NCBI RefSeq assembly: GCF_013113715.1
Contig: NZ_CP053344.1
Coordinates: 3,224,001 to 3,288,000 of the forward strand
Length of the DNA: 64,000 bases
Source of the DNA: Herbiconiux sp. SALV-R1
GTDB taxonomy: Bacteria; Actinomycetota; Actinomycetes; Actinomycetales; Microbacteriaceae
Direction: 5' to 3'
Positions 7,631 through 15,802 of this stretch are shown here, in pieces. Made by a program: the position numbers and the translations under genes. The notes under the pieces were generated by a model that searched no databases, had not been told where the DNA came from, and saw only the letters and a list, made by a program, of their open reading frames with translations. The number at the start of each line of letters is the position of its first letter. Positions within the stretch are counted from its first letter, which is position 1.

Positions 7631-10318
7631 ATGGCCTCGAAAGGCACGGGCTCGAAGGACTCTCCGCAGACGGTCACCGTCGGCGGCCACCGGCTGCGCA
7701 TCACGAACCTCGACAAGGTGCTCTACCCCGAGACCGGCACCACCAAAGCGGATGTGCTGCGCTACTACGCCGAGATCGCCACCACGCTCATCCCTCACGC
7801 CCGCAACCGCCCGGCGACCCGCAAGCGCTGGGTTCACGGTGTGGGTACCGCCGACGAGCCCGGCGAGGTGTTCTTCCAGAAGAACCTCGGCGAGGGCACG
7901 CCGGAGTGGGTGCGCCGGGCGAGCATCCAGCACTCCGACCACGCGAACGTCTACCCGCTGGTGAACAACCAGGCGACGCTGGCCTGGCTGGCGCAGATCG
8001 CGGCGATCGAGATCCATGTGCCGCAGTGGCGGGTGGATGCGCACGGCCGCCCCAAGAACCCCGACCGGTTGGTGATCGACCTCGACCCTGGCGAGGGCGC
8101 GGGCCTCCCCGAGTGCGTGGAGGTGGCGAAGCTCGCCCGCGGCATCCTGACTGACATGGGGCTCGACCCGGTTCCGGTGACGAGCGGCTCGAAGGGCATC
8201 CACCTCTACGCGGCCCTCGACGGCCGGCAGAGCTCCGACGACGTCTCGGCGGTCGCGCATGAACTCGCCCGGGCACTGGAGGCCGACCACACCGACCTCG
8301 TCGTCTCCGACATGAAGAAGGCGCTCCGCACGGGCAAGGTGCTCGTCGACTGGAGTCAGAACAACGCGAACAAGACGACCATCTGCCCGTACTCGCTGCG
8401 CGGGCGGGCACGGCCGACGGTCGCGGTGCCACGCACCTGGCGGGAGCTGTCGTCGGCGTCGCTGCGGCAGCTGGAGCTCGACGAGGTGCTCGACCGCATG
8501 AAGCGGCGGGCCGACCCGCTCGCGGAGGCTGCTATCGCTCCCGGCTCGATCGAAGAACCCGGCGGGCGCGCTGGAGCTGGAAGCGACGATCCGGTGGATC
8601 GTCGCCGCGACGCCAGCGCCGAGCGAGCTGCGCTCGCTCGGCCGACGGGCGACTCGCACGCCAGCGCCGACGGGAACGCCAACACCCGCGACCGACTCAC
8701 CGTCTACCGCTCCAAGCGCGACGGCTCGAAGACCCCCGAGCCCGTCCCCGACGACACCCCGGCCTCCACCGACGGCCGCTCCTTCGTCATCCAGGAGCAC
8801 CACGCCTCCCGTCTGCACTGGGACTTCCGCCTCGAGCACGACGGCGTGCTCGTCTCTTGGGCCCTGCCGAAGGGCGTCCCCACCGACGCCGGGGTGAATC
8901 ACCTCGCCGTGCAGACCGAAGACCATCCATTGGAGTACGGCACCTTCGAGGGGTCTATTCCGAAAGGGGAATACGGCGCGGGCACGGTCACCATCTGGGA
9001 CTTCGGCAGCTACGACCTCGAGAAGTGGCGCGACGGCGAGGAGGTCATCGCCACCCTCCACGGCCAGCCGACCGGGGGTCTTGGCGACCCGAAACGCCTC
9101 GCGCTCATCCACACCGGCGGCAAGGGCGGCAGGTCGGGCGACCAGTGGCTCATCCACCTCATGAAAGACCAGTCCCCGGTCGACTGGGATGCGGAGCCCG
9201 GCACCCCGGGAGGCCCGCCGGCGAAGAACGCGAGCAAGAGACGCAGCCCCCGCCGCGGGACCTCCGACCGCGCGCAGTCCGCAACCAGCGCATCCGGCTC
9301 GTCAGGCGCATGCGGAACGACCGCAGCGACCGCCGCGCGCCCGCCGAAGGCCATGCTCGCCACCCTCGCCGAGCAGACCCCCTCGGGCTATGTCGGCATC
9401 GACGACGAGAACGACTGGGCGTTCGAGATGAAGTGGGACGGCATCCGGGCGATCGTGCAGAGCCACGACGGCGCCGTCACCCTCACCACCCGCAACGGCA
9501 ACGAGGTCACCGCGGCGTACCCCGAGCTGGTGCAGGCGGTCGGGGAGCAGCTCGACGGCCGAGACGCCGTGCTCGACGCCGAGGTGGTGGCCCTCGACCG
9601 CAGCGGACGCCCGAGCTTCGGCCGCCTGCAGCAGCGCATGGGGCTCTCGAAGCCGCGCGACGTCGAGCGCGTCCAGAAAGAGGTGCGCGTCGACCTCATG
9701 GTGTTCGACCTGCTGCGCCTCGACGGCGATTCGCTCGAACGCCGCAGCTACGACGAGCGGCGCGAGGCGCTGCTCGAGCTGCTGCCCGAGTCGGCGGGCG
9801 CGGTGCACGTGCCGCCCGCCTTCGACGGCGATCTCGCCCACGCGCTCGCCTCGAGTCGCGAGCTTGGGCTCGAGGGGGTGCTGGCGAAGCGGCGCGACAG
9901 CTCCTATGCGCCAGGGCGTCGCTCGTCGCTGTGGCTGAAGATCAAGCACCATCTCGCTCAAGAGGTGGTGATCGTGGGCTGGCGGCCCGGCAAGGGTCGC
10001 CGGGCGGCTCAGGTGGGCTCGCTGCTCATGGCGGTTCCGGATGCGCGGGGCGAATTGCGCTACGCCGGACGCGTGGGTACGGGGTTCAGCGATCGCGATC
10101 TCGACGACGTCTCCGCCAAGCTCGCCCGACTCGAGCGCAAGACGGCACCGCTCGACGACGTGCCCGGGGTCGATGCGCGAGACGCCCACTGGGTGACGCC
10201 GAAGCTCGTCGGCGAGGTCGAGTTCGCTGAGTGGACAGGAACGGGCCGCCTGCGCCAGCCCTCCTGGCGCGGCTGGCGCACCGACAAGTCGCCGGAGGAC
10301 GTCGTGCGAGAGGGGTGA
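7631..10318 (+). CDS. ligD: Multifunctional DNA ligase D (polymerase, phosphoesterase, ligase)
   Basis: This 895-residue protein has the domain order of mycobacterial LigD. The N-terminal primase-polymerase domain carries the catalytic DLD pair near residues 150-152, SGSKGIHLYA and VDWSQNN. The central 3'-phosphoesterase domain begins around residue 380 with EHHASRLHWDFRLEHDG. The C-terminal ATP-dependent ligase domain has the nucleotidyl lysine in MKWDGIRA at about residue 601 and the later motif LWLKIK. It repairs double-strand breaks with the adjacent divergent ku. ATG 7631 gives the usual N-terminus. The two interdomain linkers are long and rich in Arg, Ser and Ala. Confidence 0.96.
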   Translation: MASKGTGSKDSPQTVTVGGHRLRITNLDKVLYPETGTTKADVLRYYAEIATTLIPHARNRPATRKRWVHGVGTADEPGEVFFQKNLGEGTPEWVRRASIQHSDHANVYPLVNNQATLAWLAQIAAIEIHVPQWRVDAHGRPKNPDRLVIDLDPGEGAGLPECVEVAKLARGILTDMGLDPVPVTSGSKGIHLYAALDGRQSSDDVSAVAHELARALEADHTDLVVSDMKKALRTGKVLVDWSQNNANKTTICPYSLRGRARPTVAVPRTWRELSSASLRQLELDEVLDRMKRRADPLAEAAIAPGSIEEPGGRAGAGSDDPVDRRRDASAERAALARPTGDSHASADGNANTRDRLTVYRSKRDGSKTPEPVPDDTPASTDGRSFVIQEHHASRLHWDFRLEHDGVLVSWALPKGVPTDAGVNHLAVQTEDHPLEYGTFEGSIPKGEYGAGTVTIWDFGSYDLEKWRDGEEVIATLHGQPTGGLGDPKRLALIHTGGKGGRSGDQWLIHLMKDQSPVDWDAEPGTPGGPPAKNASKRRSPRRGTSDRAQSATSASGSSGACGTTAATAARPPKAMLATLAEQTPSGYVGIDDENDWAFEMKWDGIRAIVQSHDGAVTLTTRNGNEVTAAYPELVQAVGEQLDGRDAVLDAEVVALDRSGRPSFGRLQQRMGLSKPRDVERVQKEVRVDLMVFDLLRLDGDSLERRSYDERREALLELLPESAGAVHVPPAFDGDLAHALASSRELGLEGVLAKRRDSSYAPGRRSSLWLKIKHHLAQEVVIVGWRPGKGRRAAQVGSLLMAVPDARGELRYAGRVGTGFSDRDLDDVSAKLARLERKTAPLDDVPGVDARDAHWVTPKLVGEVEFAEWTGTGRLRQPSWRGWRTDKSPEDVVREG

Positions 10319-10384
10319 AGCTGTGGAGAACGGAGGCGTTCTGCACATCCGTGCGCTCCCCTGGTCGGGCGCTCGCGCGAGTGG

Positions 10385-10390
10385 TAGCTT
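10385..10390 (+). promoter_or_regulatory. Candidate -10 box (TAGCTT) for the small acidic protein
   Basis: TAGCTT fits TANNNT and would start a transcript near 10397, leaving about 37 bases before the ATG at 10434. A GAGGAGG ribosome-binding site follows at 10422-10428. Confidence 0.35.
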
Positions 10391-10433
10391 CGCGACGAGA
10401 CCGCAGTAGAGCCACGACATCGAGGAGGATCTC

Positions 10434-10565
10434 ATGACCGACAAGCGCGGAGAACGCGACGGCGAATACACCGACACCGAGGCCGACGACGTGAACGTCC
10501 CCGAGCCCGACGAGGGCGAGTACACCGACAGCGACATCCCCGGCGAGAACACTCACCACCGCTGA
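10434..10565 (+). CDS. 43-residue acidic protein of unknown function
   Basis: A short frame starts at ATG 10434, 5 bases after a strong GAGGAGG sequence, and ends at 10565. The 43-residue product is very acidic and contains the segment GEYTD twice (residues about 10-14 and 28-32), ending in His-His-Arg. No cysteine, signal peptide or hydrophobic segment is present, so it is probably a soluble, disordered cytoplasmic protein. The strong ribosome-binding site, the upstream TAGCTT box and the internal repeat support a real gene. I recognise no family. Confidence 0.65.
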   Translation: MTDKRGERDGEYTDTEADDVNVPEPDEGEYTDSDIPGENTHHR

Positions 10566-10598
10566 ACTCGAGGCGCGACTTCCCGAGCATTCCTCTGT

Positions 10599-10604
10599 TA
10601 TTAT
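10599..10604 (+). promoter_or_regulatory. Candidate leaderless promoter (TATTAT) for the YVTN/CWBR2 gene
   Basis: TATTAT lies 6 bases before ATG 10611, so the transcript would start at or next to the start codon. The AT-rich patch stands out from its surroundings. Confidence 0.5.
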
Positions 10605-10610
10605 TCGAGG

Positions 10611-12611
10611 ATGTCTCGGGTAAGTCGTGCTCTCTCCGCTGTGTCGCTTTCGGTAGGCACCGCGGCCCTTCTGGCCTCTGGCCTGGTTGCACTGCCGGCT
10701 CACGCCACCAACTTCATCGTTGCCACCATCCCCATCACGTCCAGCAGTCGGCCCGATCCCGCCCCGGTGGCGATCGCCATCGACGGGGAGTCTGGGCAGG
10801 CCTACGTGGCGAACACCTTCGATGGCACTGTCTCGGTCATCGACACGACGACGAACGCGGTCTCGACCACGATCCCTCATGGCCCGGCCTCGATCGGCAA
10901 CGGGCCGACGGCCGTCGCGGTCGATGAGGCCGGTCGCAAGGCCTACGTCGTCAACTACAACTCCGATTCGGTCTCCGTCGTCGACGTGGTCACGAACCGG
11001 GTCATCAGGGTCATCCCGCACGACGTGGCTCGAGGCATCGGATCGCATCCCAGTTCGATCGCCCTCGACACGGTTCTTCGCCGCGCGTACGTCACCAACC
11101 TCGCCGATGGCACCGTCTCGGTCATCGACACGACGACCGACTCGGTGATCGCGGTCGTGCCTCACGATTCCGCGTCGGGGATAGGGTCCTTCCTCACAGG
11201 CGTCGCCGTCGACCAGCAACTGCACCGCGCCTATGTCGCCAACAACATGGACGGCACGGTCTCTGTCATCGACACACAGACCAATTCGGTCATAGCTGTC
11301 ATCCCCCACGATTCCACGAACGGCATCGGAAGCGGCCCCCGGGGTGTGGCTGTCGACACTCCGACACACCGCGCCTTCGTCACGAACAGCGACGACGACA
11401 CCCTTTCGGTCATCGACACTCAGACGAACAGGGTCATAGCCGTGCTGCCGCACGATGAGGCCAATGGGATCACCAACGGGTCTTGGACCGTCACGGTCGA
11501 CTCTGACGGTGGCCAGGTCCTCGTCGCTTCCAAGACACGCATCACCGCCATCGACATCTCAACACTCCGCATCACACGGCTGATCGACCGCAGCTCCTCC
11601 GCTGATTACGGCTATGGCGTGCAGGGGATGGCGGTTCACCCGAAGACCCGCCTCCTCTATGTGACAGGCGCGGTGTCGAACACGGTAGCCGTGGTGGATG
11701 CGGACACCACCGCGCCAGTGGCGCGGATCAGCGGCAGTGATCGCTACGAGAGCGCCGCACGCGTCTCTCAACGTGAGTTCGCTTCGGGTGCAGACCTGGT
11801 CTATGTCGCATCGGGCGCGACGTTCCCCGATGCGCTCGCCGGTTCGGCGGCAGCCGGCTCCCGCGGAGCTTCGGTGCTGCTCGTCACCAGAGATTCCATC
11901 CCGACCGCAACAGGGGCGGAACTCGCTCGCCTCAGGCCGAAAAAGATCGTCGTCCTCGGGGGTACCGCCACAATCAGCGACTCCGTCCTGCGTTCACTCG
12001 CCTCATATGCGCCGACGACTCGCCTCGCCGGCTCCGATCGTTACGCGGTCTCAGCGGCCGTCTCCGCCGAAACGTTCCCAACCGGAACAGCGACCGCGTA
12101 CATCGCGTCGGGCGAGGTGTTCCCCGATGCCCTCTCCGGCGGCGCTGTCGCGGGAGCGACCAAGGCACCCGTGCTTCTGGTCACCCGGGACGGCATTCCC
12201 GAGCCGGTGCGCGCCGAACTCGAACGCCTCAAACCCGGTCGCATCATCGTGGTGGGTGGCGAGAACACCATCAGCACGACCACCGCGGCGGCACTCGCCG
12301 GCATGGCACCGACCACCCGCATCGGAGGCGTGGATCGCTACGCCGCCTCTGCCGCGATCTCGGCTGCCGCATACCCTTCCGGCAGCCGTGCCGTCTTCGT
12401 GGCGTCCGGCGCGACTTTTCCCGATGCCCTCTCGGGTGGGAGCGCTGCCGCAGCGAACAGCGCCCCCATTCTGCTCGTCAAGCCCGACGAGGTCCCCACC
12501 TCTATCGCCGCTGAGATCAGGCGCCTCGGCGCGACAAGGATCATCGTGCTGGGTGGCGAGAACTCGGTTTCGCGCACAACGCTCGAGAGTCTCCGAGCGC
12601 TTCTCCACTAG
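10611..12611 (+). CDS. Secreted YVTN beta-propeller protein with three cell-wall-binding repeats
   Basis: This 666-residue protein has a signal peptide with probable cleavage after AHA near residue 33. Residues about 35-365 are YVTN/NHL-like propeller blades built on the pattern YVxNxxDGTVSVIDT. Residues about 370-666 are three repeats of roughly 95 residues, each starting RxxGxDRY and containing FPDALSG and a VVLGG-type strand, characteristic of CWBR2 (PF04122). The protein is therefore probably displayed on the cell wall. What the propeller binds or does is unknown. The start codon follows TATTAT by 6 bases, consistent with a leaderless transcript. Confidence 0.85.
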   Translation: MSRVSRALSAVSLSVGTAALLASGLVALPAHATNFIVATIPITSSSRPDPAPVAIAIDGESGQAYVANTFDGTVSVIDTTTNAVSTTIPHGPASIGNGPTAVAVDEAGRKAYVVNYNSDSVSVVDVVTNRVIRVIPHDVARGIGSHPSSIALDTVLRRAYVTNLADGTVSVIDTTTDSVIAVVPHDSASGIGSFLTGVAVDQQLHRAYVANNMDGTVSVIDTQTNSVIAVIPHDSTNGIGSGPRGVAVDTPTHRAFVTNSDDDTLSVIDTQTNRVIAVLPHDEANGITNGSWTVTVDSDGGQVLVASKTRITAIDISTLRITRLIDRSSSADYGYGVQGMAVHPKTRLLYVTGAVSNTVAVVDADTTAPVARISGSDRYESAARVSQREFASGADLVYVASGATFPDALAGSAAAGSRGASVLLVTRDSIPTATGAELARLRPKKIVVLGGTATISDSVLRSLASYAPTTRLAGSDRYAVSAAVSAETFPTGTATAYIASGEVFPDALSGGAVAGATKAPVLLVTRDGIPEPVRAELERLKPGRIIVVGGENTISTTTAAALAGMAPTTRIGGVDRYAASAAISAAAYPSGSRAVFVASGATFPDALSGGSAAAANSAPILLVKPDEVPTSIAAEIRRLGATRIIVLGGENSVSRTTLESLRALLH

Positions 12612-12638
12612 GCCCGTCACAGATCGGGAATAACGCCG

Positions 12639-12672
12639 CTCCCTGCCGACTTGACTCTGGGTTGGCAGGGAG
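12639..12672. promoter_or_regulatory. 9-bp inverted repeat covering the permease promoter (candidate operator)
   Basis: CTCCCTGCC at 12639-12647 is perfectly repeated in inverse as GGCAGGGAG at 12664-12672, with 16 bases between. The two halves bracket the -35 box and end at the base before the -10 box. This is a natural position for a repressor, though a hairpin with no regulatory role cannot be excluded. Confidence 0.5.
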
Positions 12673-12678
12673 TAGTGT
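12651..12678 (+). promoter_or_regulatory. Promoter TTGACT-N16-TAGTGT, leaderless, for the KimA-like gene
   Basis: TTGACT (12651-12656) and TAGTGT (12673-12678) are separated by 16 bases, and the GTG start at 12687 lies 8 bases after the -10 box. Transcription would begin at or just before the start codon, so there is no room for a 5' riboswitch. Confidence 0.65.
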
Positions 12679-12686
12679 TCTCGCTC

Positions 12687-14720
12687 GTGGTCAACGAAAC
12701 CCGCTCGCCGAAGCGCTGGCTCATCGGCGAACCGCTCCCGAGCGACAAGCTCGAGGGGCAGCTCCTCCCGAAGCGCCTCGCCCTCCCGATCTTCGCGAGC
12801 GACCCCCTCTCCTCGGTCGCCTACGCGCCGCAAGAACTGCTGATGATCCTGCTCATCGGCGGTCTCTCCTTCCTCACCTTCGCGCCCTGGGTCGCAGCGG
12901 CGGTCGTGCTGCTGCTCATCGTGGTGGTGGCCTCCTACCGTCAGCTCGTCAAGGCCTACCCGAGCGGTGGCGGCGACTACGAGGTGGCGCACAAGAACCT
13001 GGGCGAGAAAGCGGGCCTGGTCGTCGCATCCGCTCTGCTCGTCGACTACGTGCTCACGGTCGCCGTGTCGGTGGCCTCGGGCGTCGACAACATCATCTCG
13101 GCCATCCCCGAGCTCAACCCCTTCCGCGTCGAGATCGCCATCGGCTTCGTGGTGCTGCTCATGGCGGTGAACCTCCGCGGGGTGCGCGAGTCGAGCAAGG
13201 CCTTCGCCATCCCGACCTACCTCTTCGTCGCGAGCGTCGCGGCGATGATCGTGATCGGTCTCGCCCGCACCGCCCTCGGCGACGCCCCGGTCGCCGAGTC
13301 GGCGAGCTTCGAGGTGCGGGCCGACGAGCTCACGCAGGCGGCGATGGTGCTGCTGCTGCTCCGCGCCTTCTCGAGCGGGTGCTCCGCCCTCACCGGCGTC
13401 GAGGCCATCTCGAACGGCGTGCCCGCCTTCCGCACCCCGAAGATCAAGAACGCCCAGCGCACTCTCGTGCTCATGGGATCGATCGCCATCTGCCTGTTCG
13501 CCGGCCTCACCGCCGTCGCCCTCATCTCGAACGTGCACTACGCCGAGAACGCGTGCCACCTCATCGGCTTCGCGAACTGCGAGACCACCCCGCAGCGCAG
13601 CCTCATGGCGCAGGTGGCCGCGGCGACCTTCGGCAACAACACCATCATGTTCTTCGTCATCCAGGCCGCCACCGCCGCGGTGCTGCTGCTGGCGGCGAAC
13701 ACGGCCTTCAACGGTTTCCCGCTGCTCGGCTCGGTGCTCGCCAAAGACGCCTACGCCCCGAAGGCCATGCTTACCCGCGGCGACCGCCTCGTGTTCTCGA
13801 ACGGCATGATCGTGCTGGCGCTCGCCGCCACCGCCATCCTGCTGGTCTACCAGGCGAACCTCACCCAGCTCATCCAGCTCTACATCATCGGCGTCTTCGT
13901 CTCGTTCACCCTCGGGCAGACCGGCATGGTGAAGCACTGGCTCACCATGCTGAAGAACGGATGCGCCGACCGCGGAGCCGTCTACCGCTCGCTGGCCATC
14001 AATGCGGTAGGCGCGGTGTTCACCGCCGTCGTGCTCATCGTGGTGACCATCACCAAGTTCACCCACGGGGCGTGGCTGGTGTTCGCTATCATGCCGGTGC
14101 TGTTCATCCTGATGATGGGCGTGAACCGGTACTACCGCGACGTGAACAAGGAGGTGGAGGTCGACCCGCACACCACCTTCGGCTCCACCGGAGACCACGC
14201 CATCGTGCTCGTCGGCCGCATGCAGAAGCCGGTGCTGAAGGCGCTCGACTACGCCATCGCCGCCCGCCACGACTCCATCGAGGCCGTGCACCTCTCGATC
14301 GACGAGGAGCAGACCCAGAAGCTCGAGGCCGACTGGCAGGCCATGAACATCGAGGTTCCGCTCAACATCATCGAGTCGCCCTACCGCGACGTGGCCGTGC
14401 CGTTGGCGAAGTACATCATGAAGCACCAGGCCGAGCACGGCTCGGAGGTGGTCACGGTCTACACCCCCATCTACATCGTGGGCCACTGGTGGGAGACGAT
14501 CCTGCACAATCACAAGGCCAGGCGCATCCGTAAGAAGCTCATGCTGGTGCACGGCGTGACAATCGCGCTCGTGCCATGGCTGCTCGACTCGTCTGAGCTG
14601 CTGTACGGCAAACGCTCCCGCCCGCTGCCCGGTCAGGAGCGCCGCGGTGAGCCCGTGCGGCCCGTTCCCCGGCGCCCGCACGCGACCCCGACGGCCGGCC
14701 ACCGACGGCATCGCGGCTGA
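12687..14720 (+). CDS. APC-superfamily permease, KimA (YdaO)-like potassium uptake candidate
   Basis: This 677-residue protein has a conserved N-terminus (RWLIGEPL, then LPIFASDPLSSVAYAPQE), about twelve membrane segments to residue ~490 and a cytoplasmic C-terminal domain of ~150 residues. This layout matches the KimA/YdaO branch of the APC superfamily, high-affinity potassium importers in Bacillus that are controlled by c-di-AMP. An amino-acid permease role cannot be excluded. GTG 12687 is chosen because the upstream TTG at 12651 is the -35 box of the promoter. The last 30 residues are rich in Arg and Pro. Confidence 0.75.
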   Translation: MVNETRSPKRWLIGEPLPSDKLEGQLLPKRLALPIFASDPLSSVAYAPQELLMILLIGGLSFLTFAPWVAAAVVLLLIVVVASYRQLVKAYPSGGGDYEVAHKNLGEKAGLVVASALLVDYVLTVAVSVASGVDNIISAIPELNPFRVEIAIGFVVLLMAVNLRGVRESSKAFAIPTYLFVASVAAMIVIGLARTALGDAPVAESASFEVRADELTQAAMVLLLLRAFSSGCSALTGVEAISNGVPAFRTPKIKNAQRTLVLMGSIAICLFAGLTAVALISNVHYAENACHLIGFANCETTPQRSLMAQVAAATFGNNTIMFFVIQAATAAVLLLAANTAFNGFPLLGSVLAKDAYAPKAMLTRGDRLVFSNGMIVLALAATAILLVYQANLTQLIQLYIIGVFVSFTLGQTGMVKHWLTMLKNGCADRGAVYRSLAINAVGAVFTAVVLIVVTITKFTHGAWLVFAIMPVLFILMMGVNRYYRDVNKEVEVDPHTTFGSTGDHAIVLVGRMQKPVLKALDYAIAARHDSIEAVHLSIDEEQTQKLEADWQAMNIEVPLNIIESPYRDVAVPLAKYIMKHQAEHGSEVVTVYTPIYIVGHWWETILHNHKARRIRKKLMLVHGVTIALVPWLLDSSELLYGKRSRPLPGQERRGEPVRPVPRRPHATPTAGHRRHRG

Positions 14721-14791
14721 GCGTTCAGCCCCGCTTCACCCGCCTTCGCGAGCCACGGGCGACTCGCAGGGGGGCGACGATCCCTGCATGC

Positions 14792-14797
14792 TAAACT
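14792..14797 (+). promoter_or_regulatory. Candidate -10 box (TAAACT) for the DUF3073 gene
   Basis: TAAACT fits TANNNT in an otherwise GC-rich gap. Transcription from it would give a leader of about 65 bases before ATG 14871. Confidence 0.35.
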
Positions 14798-14870
14798 GAC
14801 CCAAGTTTTCGTAGTTGTTCGTCTCATCCGGGTGGCATGGCCCCCGGCCCGAATCGTGAGGGGGTCTCGC

Positions 14871-15071
14871 ATGGGGCGTGGCCGTCAGAAAGCCAAGCAC
14901 ACGAAGGTTGCGCGCGAGCTGAAGTACTTCAGCCCCGACACGAACTATTCGGCGCTCGAGCGCGAGCTCACCGGCAGCCAGTCGAGCGAACCCGACTACT
15001 CGAAGTGGATCGACGACGACGACGAGAACGACGACGCCTACGAGCCGAGCGACGAGCAGAAGCGCGCCTGA
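14871..15071 (+). CDS. DUF3073 family small protein
   Basis: This 66-residue protein begins MGRGRQKAKHTKVARELKY and continues with the SPxTxYxALERELTG pattern of DUF3073, a family nearly confined to actinobacteria. The N-terminal third is basic and the C-terminal third is very acidic (DDDDENDD). Its function is unknown. In related genomes this gene is often next to purM and purF. Here it is about 26 kb from purM. A terminator-like hairpin follows it. Confidence 0.9.
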   Translation: MGRGRQKAKHTKVARELKYFSPDTNYSALERELTGSQSSEPDYSKWIDDDDENDDAYEPSDEQKRA

Positions 15072-15143
15072 GCATCCGTCGTCGCGGAAGCGGCGGCACG
15101 CGGCGTGCAGCGCGGCGGCTCGGCCGCCTGCCGACGAGCAGCG

Positions 15144-15169
15144 AAGGGTCTGACCGAGGTCAGGCCCTT
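15144..15169 (+). terminator. Hairpin after the DUF3073 gene
   Basis: An 11-base-pair stem (AAGGGTCTGAC with GTCAGGCCCTT, one G-U pair) closes a CGAG loop and is followed by TTTCGTCGTTCT. It overlaps the stop codon of the opposing gene at 15160-15162 and could stop transcription from the DUF3073 side. Confidence 0.6.
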
Positions 15170-15552
15170 TCGTCGTTCTGGGGAGCGGAGCCCGTTGCCG
15201 CAGCAGGCTCGTCGCGCTCGACGATGTGCTCCATCGCGACGGTGCGCGCCCGCCGGCGGCTCACCCGGTCGAGGATGATCGCCACGAGCGCTCCGAGCGC
15301 CACGCAGATGGCCACCACGAAGATGCCGGTGAACCCGAGCACCTGCAACTGGCTGAACTCCTCGTCCTCCTGCTGGGGGAACGAGTAGGTGGCTACGACG
15401 GTGATGATCACTCCGACGAGCAGCCCGACCGCCATGAAGCGGTAGTACCGCGGGGCGCGCCGCACGGTCACCTCGTCGACCGACTCGCTGACCACCCGCT
15501 CGGCGGGGAGGGCTGCGCTGTCGTCTCGGGCGGGGCCGTGCTCTTCACTCAC
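15160..15552 (-). CDS. Hypothetical two-helix membrane protein
   Basis: This 130-residue protein has a hydrophilic N-terminus of ~40 residues, two hydrophobic helices (around residues 41-60 and 72-94), then a basic/acidic cytoplasmic tail. I recognise no family. GTG 15552 is preceded by GGAGAG with almost no spacing, and GAGAAT lies 6 bases upstream, so either a short leader or a leaderless start is possible. A start 16 codons downstream is an alternative. It is divergent from the FBP gene and convergent with DUF3073. Confidence 0.6.
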   Translation of the reverse strand: MSEEHGPARDDSAALPAERVVSESVDEVTVRRAPRYYRFMAVGLLVGVIITVVATYSFPQQEDEEFSQLQVLGFTGIFVVAICVALGALVAIILDRVSRRRARTVAMEHIVERDEPAAATGSAPQNDERA

Positions 15553-15635
15553 CTCTCCATTCTCGCGCACCCGGCTGGGGGAAGGATGCGCGTTCGGTTC
15601 GGCCGCAGATCGACACGTCGTGAAGGTGAGGGGCG

Positions 15636-15641
15636 TACACT
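15636..15641 (+). promoter_or_regulatory. Candidate leaderless promoter (TACACT) for a leader ORF before the FBP gene
   Basis: TACACT lies 7 bases before a GTG at 15649 that opens a 22-codon frame. Spacing and sequence match the leaderless starts of known genes in this window. Confidence 0.45.
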
Positions 15642-15648
15642 GTCGCCC

Positions 15649-15717
15649 GTGCATCCGTCAGCTGTGCCCTCGGGGCGTGGGGAGGTCGCCGGCGGTTCCT
15701 ACGCCGGCGGCAGATAG
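15649..15717 (+). CDS. Putative 22-residue leader peptide upstream of the FBP gene
   Basis: The frame begins at a GTG placed like a leaderless start and runs 22 codons to TAG at 15715-15717. The peptide is rich in Gly, Ser and Ala and has no hydrophobic stretch. Its last codons overlap a perfect hairpin (15687-15709), and a second hairpin lies between its stop and the FBP start at 15803. This order is typical of ribosome-mediated attenuators. No expression evidence is available, so this remains a prediction. Confidence 0.35.
   Translation: MHPSAVPSGRGEVAGGSYAGGR
15687..15709 (+). other. Perfect 8-bp hairpin overlapping the leader ORF
   Basis: CGCCGGCG is repeated as its own inverse complement around a 7-base loop (15695-15701). 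It covers the last codons of the leader frame, so a ribosome there would hold it open. Confidence 0.55.
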
Positions 15718-15755
15718 TCGCGCGCGCTCGCGCACCTCTTCTCTTTCCCCTTTTT

Positions 15756-15776
15756 CCGCCCGCGTACTGCGGGCGG
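15756..15776 (+). other. Perfect 8-bp hairpin in the FBP leader
   Basis: CCGCCCGC and GCGGGCGG pair around a 5-base GTACT loop, preceded by a pyrimidine-rich tract (TCTTTCCCCTTTTT). No U-tract follows on either strand, so it is not a standard terminator. It sits 26 bases before the FBP start. Confidence 0.55.
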
Positions 15777-15802
15777 GCCAGACTGACAGATTCGGATTCA
15801 CC

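Noticed and set aside
7594-7716. Upstream start for Ku
   Set aside because: It would run into the ligD start and add 41 residues before the conserved MRSIWKG beginning.
12651-12686. TTG start for the KimA-like permease twelve codons upstream
   Set aside because: That TTG is the first half of the TTGACT -35 box, and the transcript would begin downstream of it.
12612-12686. ydaO-type c-di-AMP riboswitch ahead of the KimA-like gene
   Set aside because: The gap is 75 bases, and the promoter occupies it, so there is no leader RNA of the needed length.
12051-14711. Long antisense open frame opposite the KimA-like gene and the CWBR2 gene
   Set aside because: It mirrors clear coding sequence in GC-rich DNA, its composition (His, Arg, Glu, Gly, Val) is that of a shadow frame, and it crosses two genes.
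15756-15776. Intrinsic terminator before the FBP gene
   Set aside because: The hairpin is strong but no U-tract follows on either strand. The T-rich stretch is before it.
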